Assembly (NCBI GenBank): GCA_049602155.1
Contig: JBMYRH010000006.1
Location: forward strand, 186,001 to 250,000
Source: JBMYRH01 sp049602155
GTDB lineage: Bacteria > Myxococcota_A > UBA9042 > PHBI01 > JBMYRH01
DNA length: 64,000 nt
Direction: 5' to 3'
A program made the translations under genes and the position numbers. The notes under the pieces are model-generated. The model saw only the letters and a program-made list of their open reading frames with translations. It was not told the origin of the DNA and did no database searches. Below, piece by piece: positions 17,416 to 26,306 of the stretch; the first letter of the stretch is position 1, and every line of letters begins with the position of its first letter.

Positions 17416-19533
17416 ATGGGTCTGTTCAAGAATATTGTTAAGGAGACCGTCGAATTCGGCGGTCGTACACTCACCCTAGAGACGGGTCGCCTCGCCAAGC
17501 AGGCTCAGGGCTCCGTCCTGATCAGCCTCGGCGACACCGTCATCCTCGTGGCCGTCTGCACGTCCTACAAGCCACGCCGTGGTATGGACTTCTTCCCCCT
17601 CACGGTGAACCTTGAGGAGAAGAGCTACGCAGCAGGCAAGATCCCCGGTGGGTTCTTCAAGCGCGAGGGACGCCCCACCACTGAGGCGACCCTCAACAGC
17701 CGCCTCATCGACCGCCCGATTCGTCCGCTCTTCCCTGAGGGCTTCATGAATGAAGTTCAGGTGACGGGCACCGTCATGTCGTCGGACCCCGAGATTGATC
17801 CGGGCCTCGTCGGCCTCATCGGCACCTCCGCGGCGCTTATGATCAGTGACATCCCCTGGAACGGCCCCGTCGCGGGCTGCACCGTGGGTCGCTTCAATGG
17901 TGACTGGGTCGCAAACCCCAGCTACCAGCAGCTCGGTGAGAGTGAGTGTGAGCTCCTCCTCGCCGCGCGTGAGGACGGCATCGTGATGGTCGAGGGCGCG
18001 TTGAACGAGCTCTCCGAGGCAGAGGTCCTTGAGGGGCTGCGTTTCGGTAACGAGGCCATGAAGCCTGTCTTTGAGGCCATCAAGCGGCTCCAAGAGAAGG
18101 CCGGTAAAGAGAAGCACCCATGGACGCCAGCCGAGCCCGACACGGACTTCATCAACAAGGTCCGCGCGATCGCTGAGCCTCTGGTGCAGAAAGCAGCGTT
18201 CATTCCAACGAAGGAGGAGCGCTACGGTGCAATCGCCGACGCCAAGTCCGCCACCATCGCCGAGCTCGGTGATGAGGGTGCGGACCGTGGCGGTGAGATC
18301 GCCGCTATCGTGAGCGACCTGAAGTCAGAGATCGTGCGTGAGCGCATCCTCGCTGAGGGCAGCCGCATCGACGGACGTGGGCTCTCGGATGTGCGCGAGA
18401 TCGCCACCGAGGTCGACGTGCTCCCACGTACCCACGGTTCATCCCTCTTCACGCGTGGAGAGACTCAGGCCCTGGCGACCGTGACCTTCGGCACCAAGCG
18501 TGACGAGCAGCGCGTTGATGCGCTCCTCGGTGAGTACAAGAAGCGCTTCCTGCTTCACTACAACTTCCCGGCGTTCTCGGTCGGTGAGTGCAAGATGCCA
18601 CGTGGACCGAGCCGTCGTGAGATCGGACACGGCACGCTCGCGCGTCGTGGCGTTCTCCCAATCGTCCCTGGTGCGGATGACTTCCCCTACACCATTCGCG
18701 TGGTGAGTGAGGTCCTTGAGTCCAATGGCTCGTCGTCAATGGCGACCGTCTGCGCGACCTCGATGGCCCTCATGCAAGCTGGTGTGCCCACGAAGAGTGC
18801 GGTCGCTGGCATTGCGATGGGGCTCATCACGGATGGGACTCGCACTGCGGTCCTCTCTGACATCCTGGGCGACGAGGATCACCTCGGCGACATGGACTTC
18901 AAAGTGGTGGGTACCCGTGACGGCGTGACTGCACTCCAGATGGACATCAAGATCGAGTCCCTGGGCTGGGATGTCCTTGAGGGCGCCCTTGAGCAGGCTC
19001 GAGAGGGCCGCCTCCACATCCTCGGCGAGATGGACAAGACCATCGCTGAGGCGTCGGATGACCTTTCGGATTACGCGCCGCGTATCTTCACGGTCATCAT
19101 CAACCCTGACCGCATCCGCGACCTCATCGGACCTGGCGGCAAGCACATTCGTGGCATTGTCGACGAGACCGGCGTGGAGATCGATGTCGACGACTCCGGT
19201 CGCGTGAACGTGGCTGCCGTCGATGGCGCAGCTGCAGCGAAAGCGATCGAGCTCATCCGTGGTTACACAGAGGAGCCTGAGGTCGGCGAGGTGTACCTGG
19301 GCAAGGTCGTCAAGACCGTGGACTTCGGTGCCTTCATCGCTATCTCGCCAGGCACAGAGGGGCTCTGCCACATTTCTGAGCTCGCTCACGAGCGTGTCCG
19401 CTCCACAGAGGACATCGTCAAGGAAGGAGATGAAGTGCTCGTGCGCGTCATCGCCATCGACCGCCAGGGCAAGATCAAGCTCTCACGCCGTGCGGCCCTT
19501 GAGGATCAGCCTGAAGACGGCGGGAACGAGTAG
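17416..19533 (+). CDS. pnp: Polyribonucleotide nucleotidyltransferase (PNPase)
   Basis: A 705-residue PNPase of full length. It has two RNase PH domains joined by a helical linker (first: GGRTLTLETGRLAKQAQGS; second: RIDGRGLSDVREIATEVD), the catalytic GDxxxxD-type stretch near LGDEDHLGDMDFK, a KH domain (LIGPGGKHIRGIVDETG) and an S1 domain (GEVYLGKVVKTVDFGAFI). It degrades RNA 3'-5' phosphorolytically and works in the cytoplasm, usually with RNase E or a helicase. AAGGAGA lies nine bases before the ATG. The dut TTG follows immediately after the stop. Confidence 0.98.
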   Translation: MGLFKNIVKETVEFGGRTLTLETGRLAKQAQGSVLISLGDTVILVAVCTSYKPRRGMDFFPLTVNLEEKSYAAGKIPGGFFKREGRPTTEATLNSRLIDRPIRPLFPEGFMNEVQVTGTVMSSDPEIDPGLVGLIGTSAALMISDIPWNGPVAGCTVGRFNGDWVANPSYQQLGESECELLLAAREDGIVMVEGALNELSEAEVLEGLRFGNEAMKPVFEAIKRLQEKAGKEKHPWTPAEPDTDFINKVRAIAEPLVQKAAFIPTKEERYGAIADAKSATIAELGDEGADRGGEIAAIVSDLKSEIVRERILAEGSRIDGRGLSDVREIATEVDVLPRTHGSSLFTRGETQALATVTFGTKRDEQRVDALLGEYKKRFLLHYNFPAFSVGECKMPRGPSRREIGHGTLARRGVLPIVPGADDFPYTIRVVSEVLESNGSSSMATVCATSMALMQAGVPTKSAVAGIAMGLITDGTRTAVLSDILGDEDHLGDMDFKVVGTRDGVTALQMDIKIESLGWDVLEGALEQAREGRLHILGEMDKTIAEASDDLSDYAPRIFTVIINPDRIRDLIGPGGKHIRGIVDETGVEIDVDDSGRVNVAAVDGAAAAKAIELIRGYTEEPEVGEVYLGKVVKTVDFGAFIAISPGTEGLCHISELAHERVRSTEDIVKEGDEVLVRVIAIDRQGKIKLSRRAALEDQPEDGGNE

Positions 19534-19995
19534 TTGGACCTCGCGGAGCCCATCGTCGGCGTCCTGCGCGTCCGCCCGGACGCTGACGATGGCCTTCCGC
19601 TGCCCGCCTACATGACCCCTGGTGCCGCTGGCATGGATGTCGTGGCGGCGATTGAAGAGGACTTAGTCCTTGAGCCTGGAGACCGCGCCGCGGTCTCTAC
19701 CGGCCTGGCCTTTGCGCTCCCGCAGGGCTTTGAAATGCAAGTGAGGCCGCGCAGCGGATTAGCTCTGCGTCACGGAGTCACGGTCGCTAATGCACCCGGC
19801 ACCGTAGACAGTGACTACCGTGGTGAAGTGAAGGTTCTCCTCGTGAACCTCGGCAGCGAGGCTTACACGGTCACACGAGGCGATCGCATCGCCCAACTGG
19901 TCGTCGCACCCGTTGCCCAAGCCTCTCTGCGCCTAGAGAGTGCCCTAGCCCCTACGGAAAGAAGTGATGGGGGCTTTGGGAGCACAGGCGCCTGA
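19534..19995 (+). CDS. dut: Deoxyuridine 5'-triphosphate nucleotidohydrolase
   Basis: A 153-residue trimeric dUTPase with all five motifs readable: TPGAAGMDVVA (I), RPRSGLALRHGV (II), NAPGTVDSDYRGEVKV (III), RGDRIAQLVV (IV) and ERSDGGFGSTG (V). It hydrolyses dUTP to dUMP and PPi, keeping uracil out of DNA. The TTG start touches the pnp stop with no spacer and no separate ribosome site is visible, so expression probably depends on translation of pnp. It is the last gene of the operon; a CTGGCGCC/GGTGCCAG stem lies about 30 bases downstream without a T-run. Confidence 0.96.
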   Translation: MDLAEPIVGVLRVRPDADDGLPLPAYMTPGAAGMDVVAAIEEDLVLEPGDRAAVSTGLAFALPQGFEMQVRPRSGLALRHGVTVANAPGTVDSDYRGEVKVLLVNLGSEAYTVTRGDRIAQLVVAPVAQASLRLESALAPTERSDGGFGSTGA

Positions 19996-20075
19996 CACAC
20001 GCGTTCTGGGCGGCTTTACGGAACACCTGGCGCCGTCTTGCTGTTGGTGCCAGTGAATACTAACGAAGGGTCGCC

Positions 20076-20105
20076 TTGTAAGGGGGGCCGTGCGTTGGTT
20101 ATCTT
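20076..20105 (+). promoter_or_regulatory. Possible promoter for the S41 protease gene
   Basis: TTGTAA and TATCTT hexamers with an 18-base spacer lie in the gap after dut. The predicted transcript would start near 20112 and carry a CTCGCT/AGCGAG hairpin (20118-20134) directly before the AAAGGA ribosome site of the protease gene. The match to the consensus is moderate. Confidence 0.35.
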
Positions 20106-20146
20106 CTTGGGGCGATGCTCGCTAACAGAGCGAGAAAGGACGCACG

Positions 20147-22027
20147 ATGACTCTCCGTACATTGTCTAGCTACGTAGCCGCACTCTGCCTCGCCTTCGGG
20201 GCGCTGGGCTGTCAGTCCACCGCGACGTCCGGCTCCGGGCATGGACAAGCCCTAGCCAGCACAAATGAAGTGCCGCTGAGCGCAAACCGGGTCGGCGTCC
20301 CGGTCACAGGGTCATCCACTCCCGCGCTCCAGCTCGCCGCCGAGGATGAGGAGGAGCGAAAAGACTACTGGGCACCCATCGACTTCGATCGCAGCAACTT
20401 CGAGGAGGTCCGGAACTTCGTCCGAGAACGCTATATCGAGGCGTCGATCAACGACTCGCGCGCCTACTCGCAAGCGGCAGCGTTTGCGCTCGCCAGCGAT
20501 GAGGCAAAGGCGTTCTTGCTCTTCCCGGCCAGCTTTTACAAGGCTCGCAAGGACCACCCCGACGAGGAGGGCCTTCTCCAAGGCAAGGCACATCGACTCA
20601 CGAAGCGAAGCAAGTATGTGATCCTCGAGGAGGTCCCGAGGAAAGACGAAGAGCGAAAGCGGTTGAGCGATGACGAGATCCGAGAGCTGCGCGCCAAAGA
20701 CAGGGAGCGCACCAAGGAACTCGAGACTGCGTGGGAGGCTACGAAGTTCGGTATCGATGACTTCAACGCCGTCATGGTGTTCGCGGCGAAGTCCCTCGGT
20801 AAGGAGAAACTCGAAGACGGCAGCCCGAACACCTGGTCTATCAAGAAATCTTGGGTCGCCGCCACGCAGGGGTACCTCTACTCCCTGGACCCACACTCCT
20901 CGCTCATCGCAAAACAAGCATGGGAGGATTCGACACGCGAAATCACCGACGCGAGCTTCGAGGGTATCGGGGCAATCTTGGCGCGGCGCCCAGACAGCGA
21001 TTACACAATCGTCGAGAGCCCGCTGGAAGGGCAACCGGCCGTCGCCGCTGGCCTCCGCGCGGGAGACATGATCCTCAAGGTCGACGGTCACAGCATCAAG
21101 GACGAGCTGCTCCCCAAGGTTGTGAGCCGAATTCGCGGTCCGAAGGGCACACAGGTCGTCCTCACCGTTGAGCGGGTCGGTGAACCCAAGCCGCTGGCCA
21201 TTAAGATCACGCGGTCGCGGATTGAGATGACGAACATCCAGGCTACGATGGTGCCAGGCCACAAGGGGCTCGGCCGCATCAAAATCAATGGCTTTGTGCC
21301 GACGACCGAGGATGCCTTGGTCGCGGCCTTCGAGGAGCTTTCTGCAAAGTCACCGGGTGGGGTGATGCGTGGCCTCGTGATGGACCTCCGCAACAATTCC
21401 GGCGGCCTGCTCCGTCAGGGCATCAACGTCGCAGACCGCTTCCTGAAGAAGGGGACTGTCGTGTCCGTGAAGAACCGTGGGGAGCCTGACGAGGTCTACC
21501 GCGCCAACCCGAAGAAATACTGGGGCGTTCCGCTCGTGGTGCTGGTTAATGACGGATCGGCGTCCGCGTCGGAGATCGTCGCGTCTGCGATCCAAGACAA
21601 CGGGCGTGGCGTAGTGCTCGGCGATCGGACCTTTGGTAAAGCGAGCGTCCAGACCCTCTTCTCGCCACTGCTGCGAGATGACTACTATATCAAGCTCTCT
21701 GTCGCTCGGTACTACCGGCCCTCCGGTGACACACTCCAGGTCGTCGGGGTACGCCCAGACTTGCTCCTCCCACCAGACTTCAAGGGCGATATGCCCCTCG
21801 GTTTCCGTGAGGAGAACCTCTCCAACCACTTGGCGCCCTTGGACGCTGACACGAAGAGCACGAACACAGCGTTCTCGGCTCAGCTACAGAAATGCGTCGC
21901 GACGCAGGGCACCACCGCGGTGATCCATGACCAGGATCCCAACCCGGCAGTGAAGTTCGACAACCAGCTGATGGTCGCTGCGGACTATCTCAACTGCATG
22001 CAGGGTAAGAGCGCCGCGCGGCACTAA
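20147..22027 (+). CDS. S41 C-terminal-processing-type protease, lipoprotein
   Basis: A 626-residue exported serine protease. The signal peptide ends in a lipobox FGALGC. An N-terminal helical region (~60-250) precedes a PDZ domain (segment AVAAGLRAGDMILKVDG) and the S41 catalytic domain. There the Ser-Lys dyad is visible: Ser473 in GSASASEIV and Lys498 in TFGKASVQ, exactly 25 residues apart as in Tsp/CtpA. The MDLRNNSGG segment is also diagnostic. It should trim or degrade periplasmic or envelope proteins. It is longer than a minimal CtpA because of the charged N-terminal region. AAAGGA lies six bases before the ATG. Confidence 0.9.
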   Translation: MTLRTLSSYVAALCLAFGALGCQSTATSGSGHGQALASTNEVPLSANRVGVPVTGSSTPALQLAAEDEEERKDYWAPIDFDRSNFEEVRNFVRERYIEASINDSRAYSQAAAFALASDEAKAFLLFPASFYKARKDHPDEEGLLQGKAHRLTKRSKYVILEEVPRKDEERKRLSDDEIRELRAKDRERTKELETAWEATKFGIDDFNAVMVFAAKSLGKEKLEDGSPNTWSIKKSWVAATQGYLYSLDPHSSLIAKQAWEDSTREITDASFEGIGAILARRPDSDYTIVESPLEGQPAVAAGLRAGDMILKVDGHSIKDELLPKVVSRIRGPKGTQVVLTVERVGEPKPLAIKITRSRIEMTNIQATMVPGHKGLGRIKINGFVPTTEDALVAAFEELSAKSPGGVMRGLVMDLRNNSGGLLRQGINVADRFLKKGTVVSVKNRGEPDEVYRANPKKYWGVPLVVLVNDGSASASEIVASAIQDNGRGVVLGDRTFGKASVQTLFSPLLRDDYYIKLSVARYYRPSGDTLQVVGVRPDLLLPPDFKGDMPLGFREENLSNHLAPLDADTKSTNTAFSAQLQKCVATQGTTAVIHDQDPNPAVKFDNQLMVAADYLNCMQGKSAARH

Positions 22028-22067
22028 AGCCCCTCTCCCCCATGTGTGCCTGACAAGGAGTTGCGTT

Positions 22068-22715
22068 TTGGCCGATGGCAAAGACAAGCAAGACGTGATT
22101 ATCGCTCGCCTGGACACGCTGATCAGCGCGGTCAACCGCCTCGCGGAGGTCATCGAGGGCTCCGGTGCCGATAAGACAGGCCCTGTCTCCTCAGCCCCCG
22201 AGGTAGCGGAGGACGTGGCAACAGTGGCCGCTACAGTCACGCCTGCGCCACGAGCCACTGAGAGCGGCTCTTCGTCCGCGTCACCGCCCGCGCGAGACGC
22301 GGATACGGTAGAGGTCATCGTCGACGAGCAGGTCGTGTCTGGCGTCCCTGGGGCGTCATCGACCTTCTCCGCGCTGCTAGCCCGGATGTTTGAGGCAGCG
22401 CTTCAGGAGGACACCGAGACAGCCTGGCTCGAGTTGACCGCATTGACGCACCCGAAGGAGCTCTTCGCGCCGAGGGCCTTAGACAGCCTAAAGGCATTTT
22501 CTTGGAAGCAGATGCGTAAGAACGCTATGGCGTACTTGAACGGCACCGAAGCCAGCTCATTTAGTATTGCGCGTACTGATCCGGCAGAGCCTCGCGGAGA
22601 TGAACTGCGCATGAAGGTCTTCTTGAATGCGACAGGACGAAGCCCTGCGCCCGTCACATTGATTCGTGACGAAGCTGCAGGTGGTGCTTGGCGCCTCGGT
22701 CAGGTCTCCTTGTAA
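22068..22715 (+). CDS. Unidentified protein with N-terminal coiled-coil segment
   Basis: A 215-residue protein I do not recognise. TTG 22068 is chosen because a perfect AAGGAG lies seven bases upstream; an open GTG at 22044 would place that site inside the gene. Residues ~5-30 (IIARLDTLISAVNRLAEVIEG) look like a short coiled coil, followed by an Ala/Ser/Pro/Glu-rich linker and a compact C-terminal half beginning SALLARMFEAALQEDTETAW. There is no signal peptide or membrane helix. It lies 40 bases after the S41 protease gene and could be cotranscribed. Confidence 0.7.
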   Translation: MADGKDKQDVIIARLDTLISAVNRLAEVIEGSGADKTGPVSSAPEVAEDVATVAATVTPAPRATESGSSSASPPARDADTVEVIVDEQVVSGVPGASSTFSALLARMFEAALQEDTETAWLELTALTHPKELFAPRALDSLKAFSWKQMRKNAMAYLNGTEASSFSIARTDPAEPRGDELRMKVFLNATGRSPAPVTLIRDEAAGGAWRLGQVSL

Positions 22716-22752
22716 GGTCACCGGCGCTTTAGGGAACAATGTCGTCATCGGG

Positions 22753-22781
22753 TTGACACCGATGATGGCAGCAAGTACACA
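22753..22781 (+). promoter_or_regulatory. Promoter of tRNA-Cys
   Basis: A perfect TTGACA (22753-22758) is followed after exactly 17 bases by TACACA (22776-22781). The tRNA begins 12 bases after the -10 box, fitting a short-leader tRNA promoter. Confidence 0.7.
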
Positions 22782-22792
22782 CATTCATCTGT

Positions 22793-22866
22793 GGCGCCAT
22801 GGCCAAGTGGTAAGGCAGAGGACTGCAAATCCTTTATCCCCAGTTCGAGTCTGGGTGGCGCCTCCA
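22793..22866 (+). tRNA. tRNA-Cys (anticodon GCA)
   Basis: The acceptor stem GGCGCCA (22793-22799) pairs perfectly with TGGCGCC (22856-22862), with discriminator T (U73, typical for Cys) and an encoded CCA (22864-22866). The anticodon arm is GAGGA-CTGCAAA-TCCTT, giving GCA. The D arm (GCCAAGTGGTAAGGC) and T arm (CCCAG-TTCGAGT-CTGGG) are normal. The encoded CCA means the tail needs no CCA addition. Confidence 0.97.
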
Positions 22867-22930
22867 GCGGTGACTTCGGTCACCGCGACTCTACACACAA
22901 AGCCGGCTCGTTTCCTCGAGCCGGCTTTGT
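22867..22930 (+). terminator. Two tandem hairpins downstream of tRNA-Cys
   Basis: The first stem is GCGGTGAC/GTCACCGC with a TTCG tetraloop (22867-22886), starting at the base after the CCA. The second is a perfect 14-bp stem ACAAAGCCGGCTCG/CGAGCCGGCTTTGT with a six-base loop (22897-22930). It is followed by CTTGTCT, a weak T-tract. The second is the likely intrinsic terminator; the first may mark the 3' processing site of the tRNA. Confidence 0.8.
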
Positions 22931-22969
22931 CTTGTCTGGCGCACGCCCCTACACCCGGCGGAGGCACGC

Positions 22970-24265
22970 ATGTCCATCGAACTTCGTGACCCTATTCACG
23001 GCCCTATCGCTGTTGGCTACGATGAGCTGCGTGTGATCGATGCGCCGCATTTTCAGCGTTTGCGACGAATCAAGCAGCTGGGGTTCGCAGAGTTGGTCTT
23101 CCCTGGCGCCGTGCATAACCGCTATTTGCATAGCATTGGGGCGATGCACTTGGCTGGTCGAGCTTTCGATGCCCTCTGGGGAGGGCGTACACGCGATGGG
23201 CTCTACCTGAGGCTTCGCCAGACGGCGCGCTTCGCGGCGCTCCTTCATGACATTGGGCATCCTCCGCTTAGCCATGCGGCCGAGGCGCTCTTGCCAGACA
23301 GGGCCGCTCTGGCGCCCCCCGGCGTCACCGACCTGACGGGGAGGGCGAGCCATGAGGACATGACCGCCAAGTTGATCCTCGACAGTGCTCTGACGCCTGT
23401 GCTCGTCGAAGCCGGGAGCGCCTGTGGCATTGCCCCGGCTCATATCGCCGCGCTAATTGACGACGACGTGGTCGTCGAGCGAGAGACCTTCCTGGTCGAC
23501 GGACGTGACGCCCGCCCAGCACTCCATGGTCTCGTCTCGGGGGAACTCGATGTCGACCGGATGGATTACCTACTGCGTGACAGCACGTTCGCAGGCGTGA
23601 GCTATGGCCGCTATGACCTGGACTGGCTGATGAGCCACCTCGTCATGCTTGAGGATGACGCTGGGTGGCGCGCCGCGATCGACATACGGGCGCTCCCTGC
23701 CTTCGAACACTTCCTACTGGCGCGCTACCACATGTTCCAGATGGTGTACTTCCACGGGAAGTCTGACATCTATGACGCCATGCTGCGGGAGTGGCTGCGA
23801 GAGGTTGGCGACGATGCCCGCTTCCCCGCAGACCCTGAGGCCTATGTCGATTGCGATGATGCCTGGCTCCTCAGGCGGCTGCGCGCGTCAGACAACGCCT
23901 GGGCTAAGCGCATCATGAACCAAGAGCCCCTCGCGCTCGCGGCCGAGCTTCGGCAACCGTTGCCGGAGGGCCAACGCGAACAGCTCTCCCGTGAACTGAC
24001 GGAGGCCGGGACCGCCCACATCTTCCTGACCGCCAAGCCAGTGCTTAGCCGTTATGCACAAGCGCCCACTCATCTGCGCAGCAACCCGCTACTCGTTCGA
24101 ATGGGGCCCTCCGTGGGTGCTGAGAGCAGCATCGCCAGGATTGAGGACGTCACTCAGCTCTTTGAGCGCTATAATCAAAGCGTCCGCCTAGAGAGGCTCT
24201 ATGTGACTAAGGAAGCGCGGCCCGCGTTTCGCGAGCGTTTAGCGCTGTTGCCGAGCGGCGGCTAA
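22970..24265 (+). CDS. HD-domain phosphohydrolase (dGTPase-like family)
   Basis: A 431-residue HD protein. It opens with the family signature RDPIHGPIAV and carries HFQRLRRIKQLG, HNRYLHSIG (first His), then HDIGHPPLSH (His-Asp metal pair) and a later SGELDVDRMDYLLRDS with the final Asp. These features define the YpgQ/SAMHD1-like HD family rather than classical Dgt, so nucleotide triphosphohydrolase or phosphodiesterase activity is likely but the substrate is unknown. It ends seven bases from the convergent Cys-rich lipoprotein gene. Confidence 0.88.
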   Translation: MSIELRDPIHGPIAVGYDELRVIDAPHFQRLRRIKQLGFAELVFPGAVHNRYLHSIGAMHLAGRAFDALWGGRTRDGLYLRLRQTARFAALLHDIGHPPLSHAAEALLPDRAALAPPGVTDLTGRASHEDMTAKLILDSALTPVLVEAGSACGIAPAHIAALIDDDVVVERETFLVDGRDARPALHGLVSGELDVDRMDYLLRDSTFAGVSYGRYDLDWLMSHLVMLEDDAGWRAAIDIRALPAFEHFLLARYHMFQMVYFHGKSDIYDAMLREWLREVGDDARFPADPEAYVDCDDAWLLRRLRASDNAWAKRIMNQEPLALAAELRQPLPEGQREQLSRELTEAGTAHIFLTAKPVLSRYAQAPTHLRSNPLLVRMGPSVGAESSIARIEDVTQLFERYNQSVRLERLYVTKEARPAFRERLALLPSGG

Positions 24266-24272
24266 CTGCCCC

Positions 24273-26306
24273 CTATTGGCTACCAGTGAGGACGGCATCA
24301 ATGCCGCTCACTTTAAGGCCTAAGCTCAGGGCATCTTTGGTGCCATCACCATCGGCATCGATGTCGTTCTCAAGCAGGCCCATAAAGCCCAGGATCGCCG
24401 ACTTGGGGAGAGGCAAGTCCTCGTCAGGGACCGCGTTAATGGCCGCCTCGAGCGCAGACTTCGGCACGGCCCCGCCAAAGACCCCTGCGAAGGATGTAAT
24501 CTGCCCGTCGGTGTAGACCAGCTCACCCTCGAACTGCAGATTCGTCAGCGTGACGGTGAGCGATGAGTCGCCAAGTGGCAACGCGAAGGGGAGGACCGAC
24601 CCAGCGCCACCACCGACGATTGAGTTACCCTCTATGGTCGCGTTCAGCGCTGCGATTGGTACGCAGGTCTCACTGTCCAAGAAGCTCTTGTCGACCCACC
24701 ACTCACACGTCTCACTGGAGAACGCACAGTCGGGATTACCAGGGGCCAGCTCTCCCGTGAAAGCTGAGAGCAGGTGCACACCAGGTGAGGTCTCCCGCAG
24801 CTCGATTAGGAAGTTGAGATCTCCACCTGCCACCGCCTCAGCGATACTGTCGTTGGCGAGCCCCGCAAGGATCGCGAGGCTGTTATCGACGCCGTCGCTA
24901 CAGTCTCCCTCGGGGGAGCAGGTTGAGGCGTCCTCATCCAAGTTGAGCCCGTCACCCGGAAAGCCAGTCGCCCCCATGGCGATGAAGCTCGCCCGGACTG
25001 CGTCACCGAATTCCGGAGTGCATGCGCACTCACTCGTGTCGCTGGTGCACTCTCCACCACTGCAGACATCTCCTGTGCTGCACTCGAGCAGGTCATCGCA
25101 CGGCGCGCCGTCTTGTGGAATGTGTAAGCAGCCATCAGCAGGAGAGCACAGGTCGTCGGTGCAAGGATTGTCGTCATCACAGTCCAGGGCAGTGCCCGCA
25201 CACGTCAGCTCCGCACAAATGTCGCCTGCAGTGCATGCGTCGCCGTCGTCGCAAGCGGCGGTATTCGGTGACTGGATGCACTCCCCTGTGGCCTCGTCGC
25301 AAGACGCTGTTGTGCAAGGGTTGGCGTCATCACAGCCGCCCCCTTCTTCCGTACAACATGCGTTCTGAGTAGGCAGGTGGACGCAGCCGACCTCCTCGTC
25401 GCAGAGGTCAATGGTGCAAACGTCCCCATCATCACAATCGGCCGGGGCGCCACCGCCGCAGATCCCCTCGGTGCAGAACTCGCCGCTTGTACAGGGAGCT
25501 CCGTCATCGCACATCGCTTGGTTGAAGGTCGGGACACATTCATCCCCCTCGCAGGTCTCATCGGTACAGGGGTCCTCATCATCGCATGTCCGCGCATCCC
25601 CAGCCCCACAGACGCCTTCACCGCACACCTCATCCACGGTACAGAACACGCCATCATCGCACGCCAGCCCATCTTCTAGGGCGTCGTACACACAGCCGGT
25701 GCTTGGCGCGCAGCTATCTGCGGTGCAGTCGTTGGAGTCATCGCAAGCGACTGGAACTCCCTGGCAAACCCCGCTGACGCAGACATCCCCGCTCGTACAG
25801 CCGTCCATGTCGTCACAGTCAGCGCCAGCGTCCAAAGCCGACCAAAGGCCTACATCCAGTGCGACATCACAGCGTCGGCACCCATCTTCGGGGTGGGGGT
25901 CGCCGTCCGCGTAGCACGCTCCGCCGATAAAGCAATGCGTACCGTTGAGCTCCCAAGTGCAAGCGCCTGTCTCGGGGTCGCACCCGTCAATCGTGCAGTC
26001 CAAGCCGTCATCACAGCTCGCATCGACACACAGATCGACAGGTGGGCTGACGGCATCAAGTCCTGCGTCGGGCTCATCGACGGAGTCCGCGCCTGAAGCG
26101 CCCCCTTCCTCTTCGGAATCCGAGGCATCGACGGGGCCGGCAGCCTCTCCCCCTCCATCGTCTTGGCCCATAGGGCCAGCCGCGTCTGCGTCAGCCGCGG
26201 TCTCTTGAGGGTCCGGGAGGCCAGTCGTCGCACTGCAACCGAGCCCATAGATGCTAGCGGTGACAAAGAGAGCCGTGAGGAGAAGCCGTGTGCAGTGAGA
26301 AACCAT
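24273..26306 (-). CDS. Cys-rich repeat lipoprotein (CDDG modules)
   Basis: A 677-residue predicted lipoprotein with signal peptide and lipobox YGLGC. An acidic linker rich in Asp/Ala/Glu is followed by about a dozen cysteine modules of the slime-mould-repeat kind. Two forms alternate: CDDxNPCTxDxCxxxxGC and CDDGxxCTxGDxCxxGxC. A ~220-residue C-terminal domain (from CTPEFGDAVRASFIAMG) has few cysteines and looks beta-rich; I do not recognise it. The protein should be anchored in the outer membrane, with disulphide-bonded and possibly Ca-binding modules outside. Its ATG overlaps the TAA of the upstream gene, so the two are one operon. Confidence 0.75.
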   Translation of the reverse strand: MVSHCTRLLLTALFVTASIYGLGCSATTGLPDPQETAADADAAGPMGQDDGGGEAAGPVDASDSEEEGGASGADSVDEPDAGLDAVSPPVDLCVDASCDDGLDCTIDGCDPETGACTWELNGTHCFIGGACYADGDPHPEDGCRRCDVALDVGLWSALDAGADCDDMDGCTSGDVCVSGVCQGVPVACDDSNDCTADSCAPSTGCVYDALEDGLACDDGVFCTVDEVCGEGVCGAGDARTCDDEDPCTDETCEGDECVPTFNQAMCDDGAPCTSGEFCTEGICGGGAPADCDDGDVCTIDLCDEEVGCVHLPTQNACCTEEGGGCDDANPCTTASCDEATGECIQSPNTAACDDGDACTAGDICAELTCAGTALDCDDDNPCTDDLCSPADGCLHIPQDGAPCDDLLECSTGDVCSGGECTSDTSECACTPEFGDAVRASFIAMGATGFPGDGLNLDEDASTCSPEGDCSDGVDNSLAILAGLANDSIAEAVAGGDLNFLIELRETSPGVHLLSAFTGELAPGNPDCAFSSETCEWWVDKSFLDSETCVPIAALNATIEGNSIVGGGAGSVLPFALPLGDSSLTVTLTNLQFEGELVYTDGQITSFAGVFGGAVPKSALEAAINAVPDEDLPLPKSAILGFMGLLENDIDADGDGTKDALSLGLKVSGIDAVLTGSQ

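Noticed and set aside
24900..26000. Regularly spaced similar DNA segments resembling a repeat array or CRISPR
   Set aside because: The periodicity is that of coding Cys modules in one continuous frame; copies are diverged and there are no uniform spacers.
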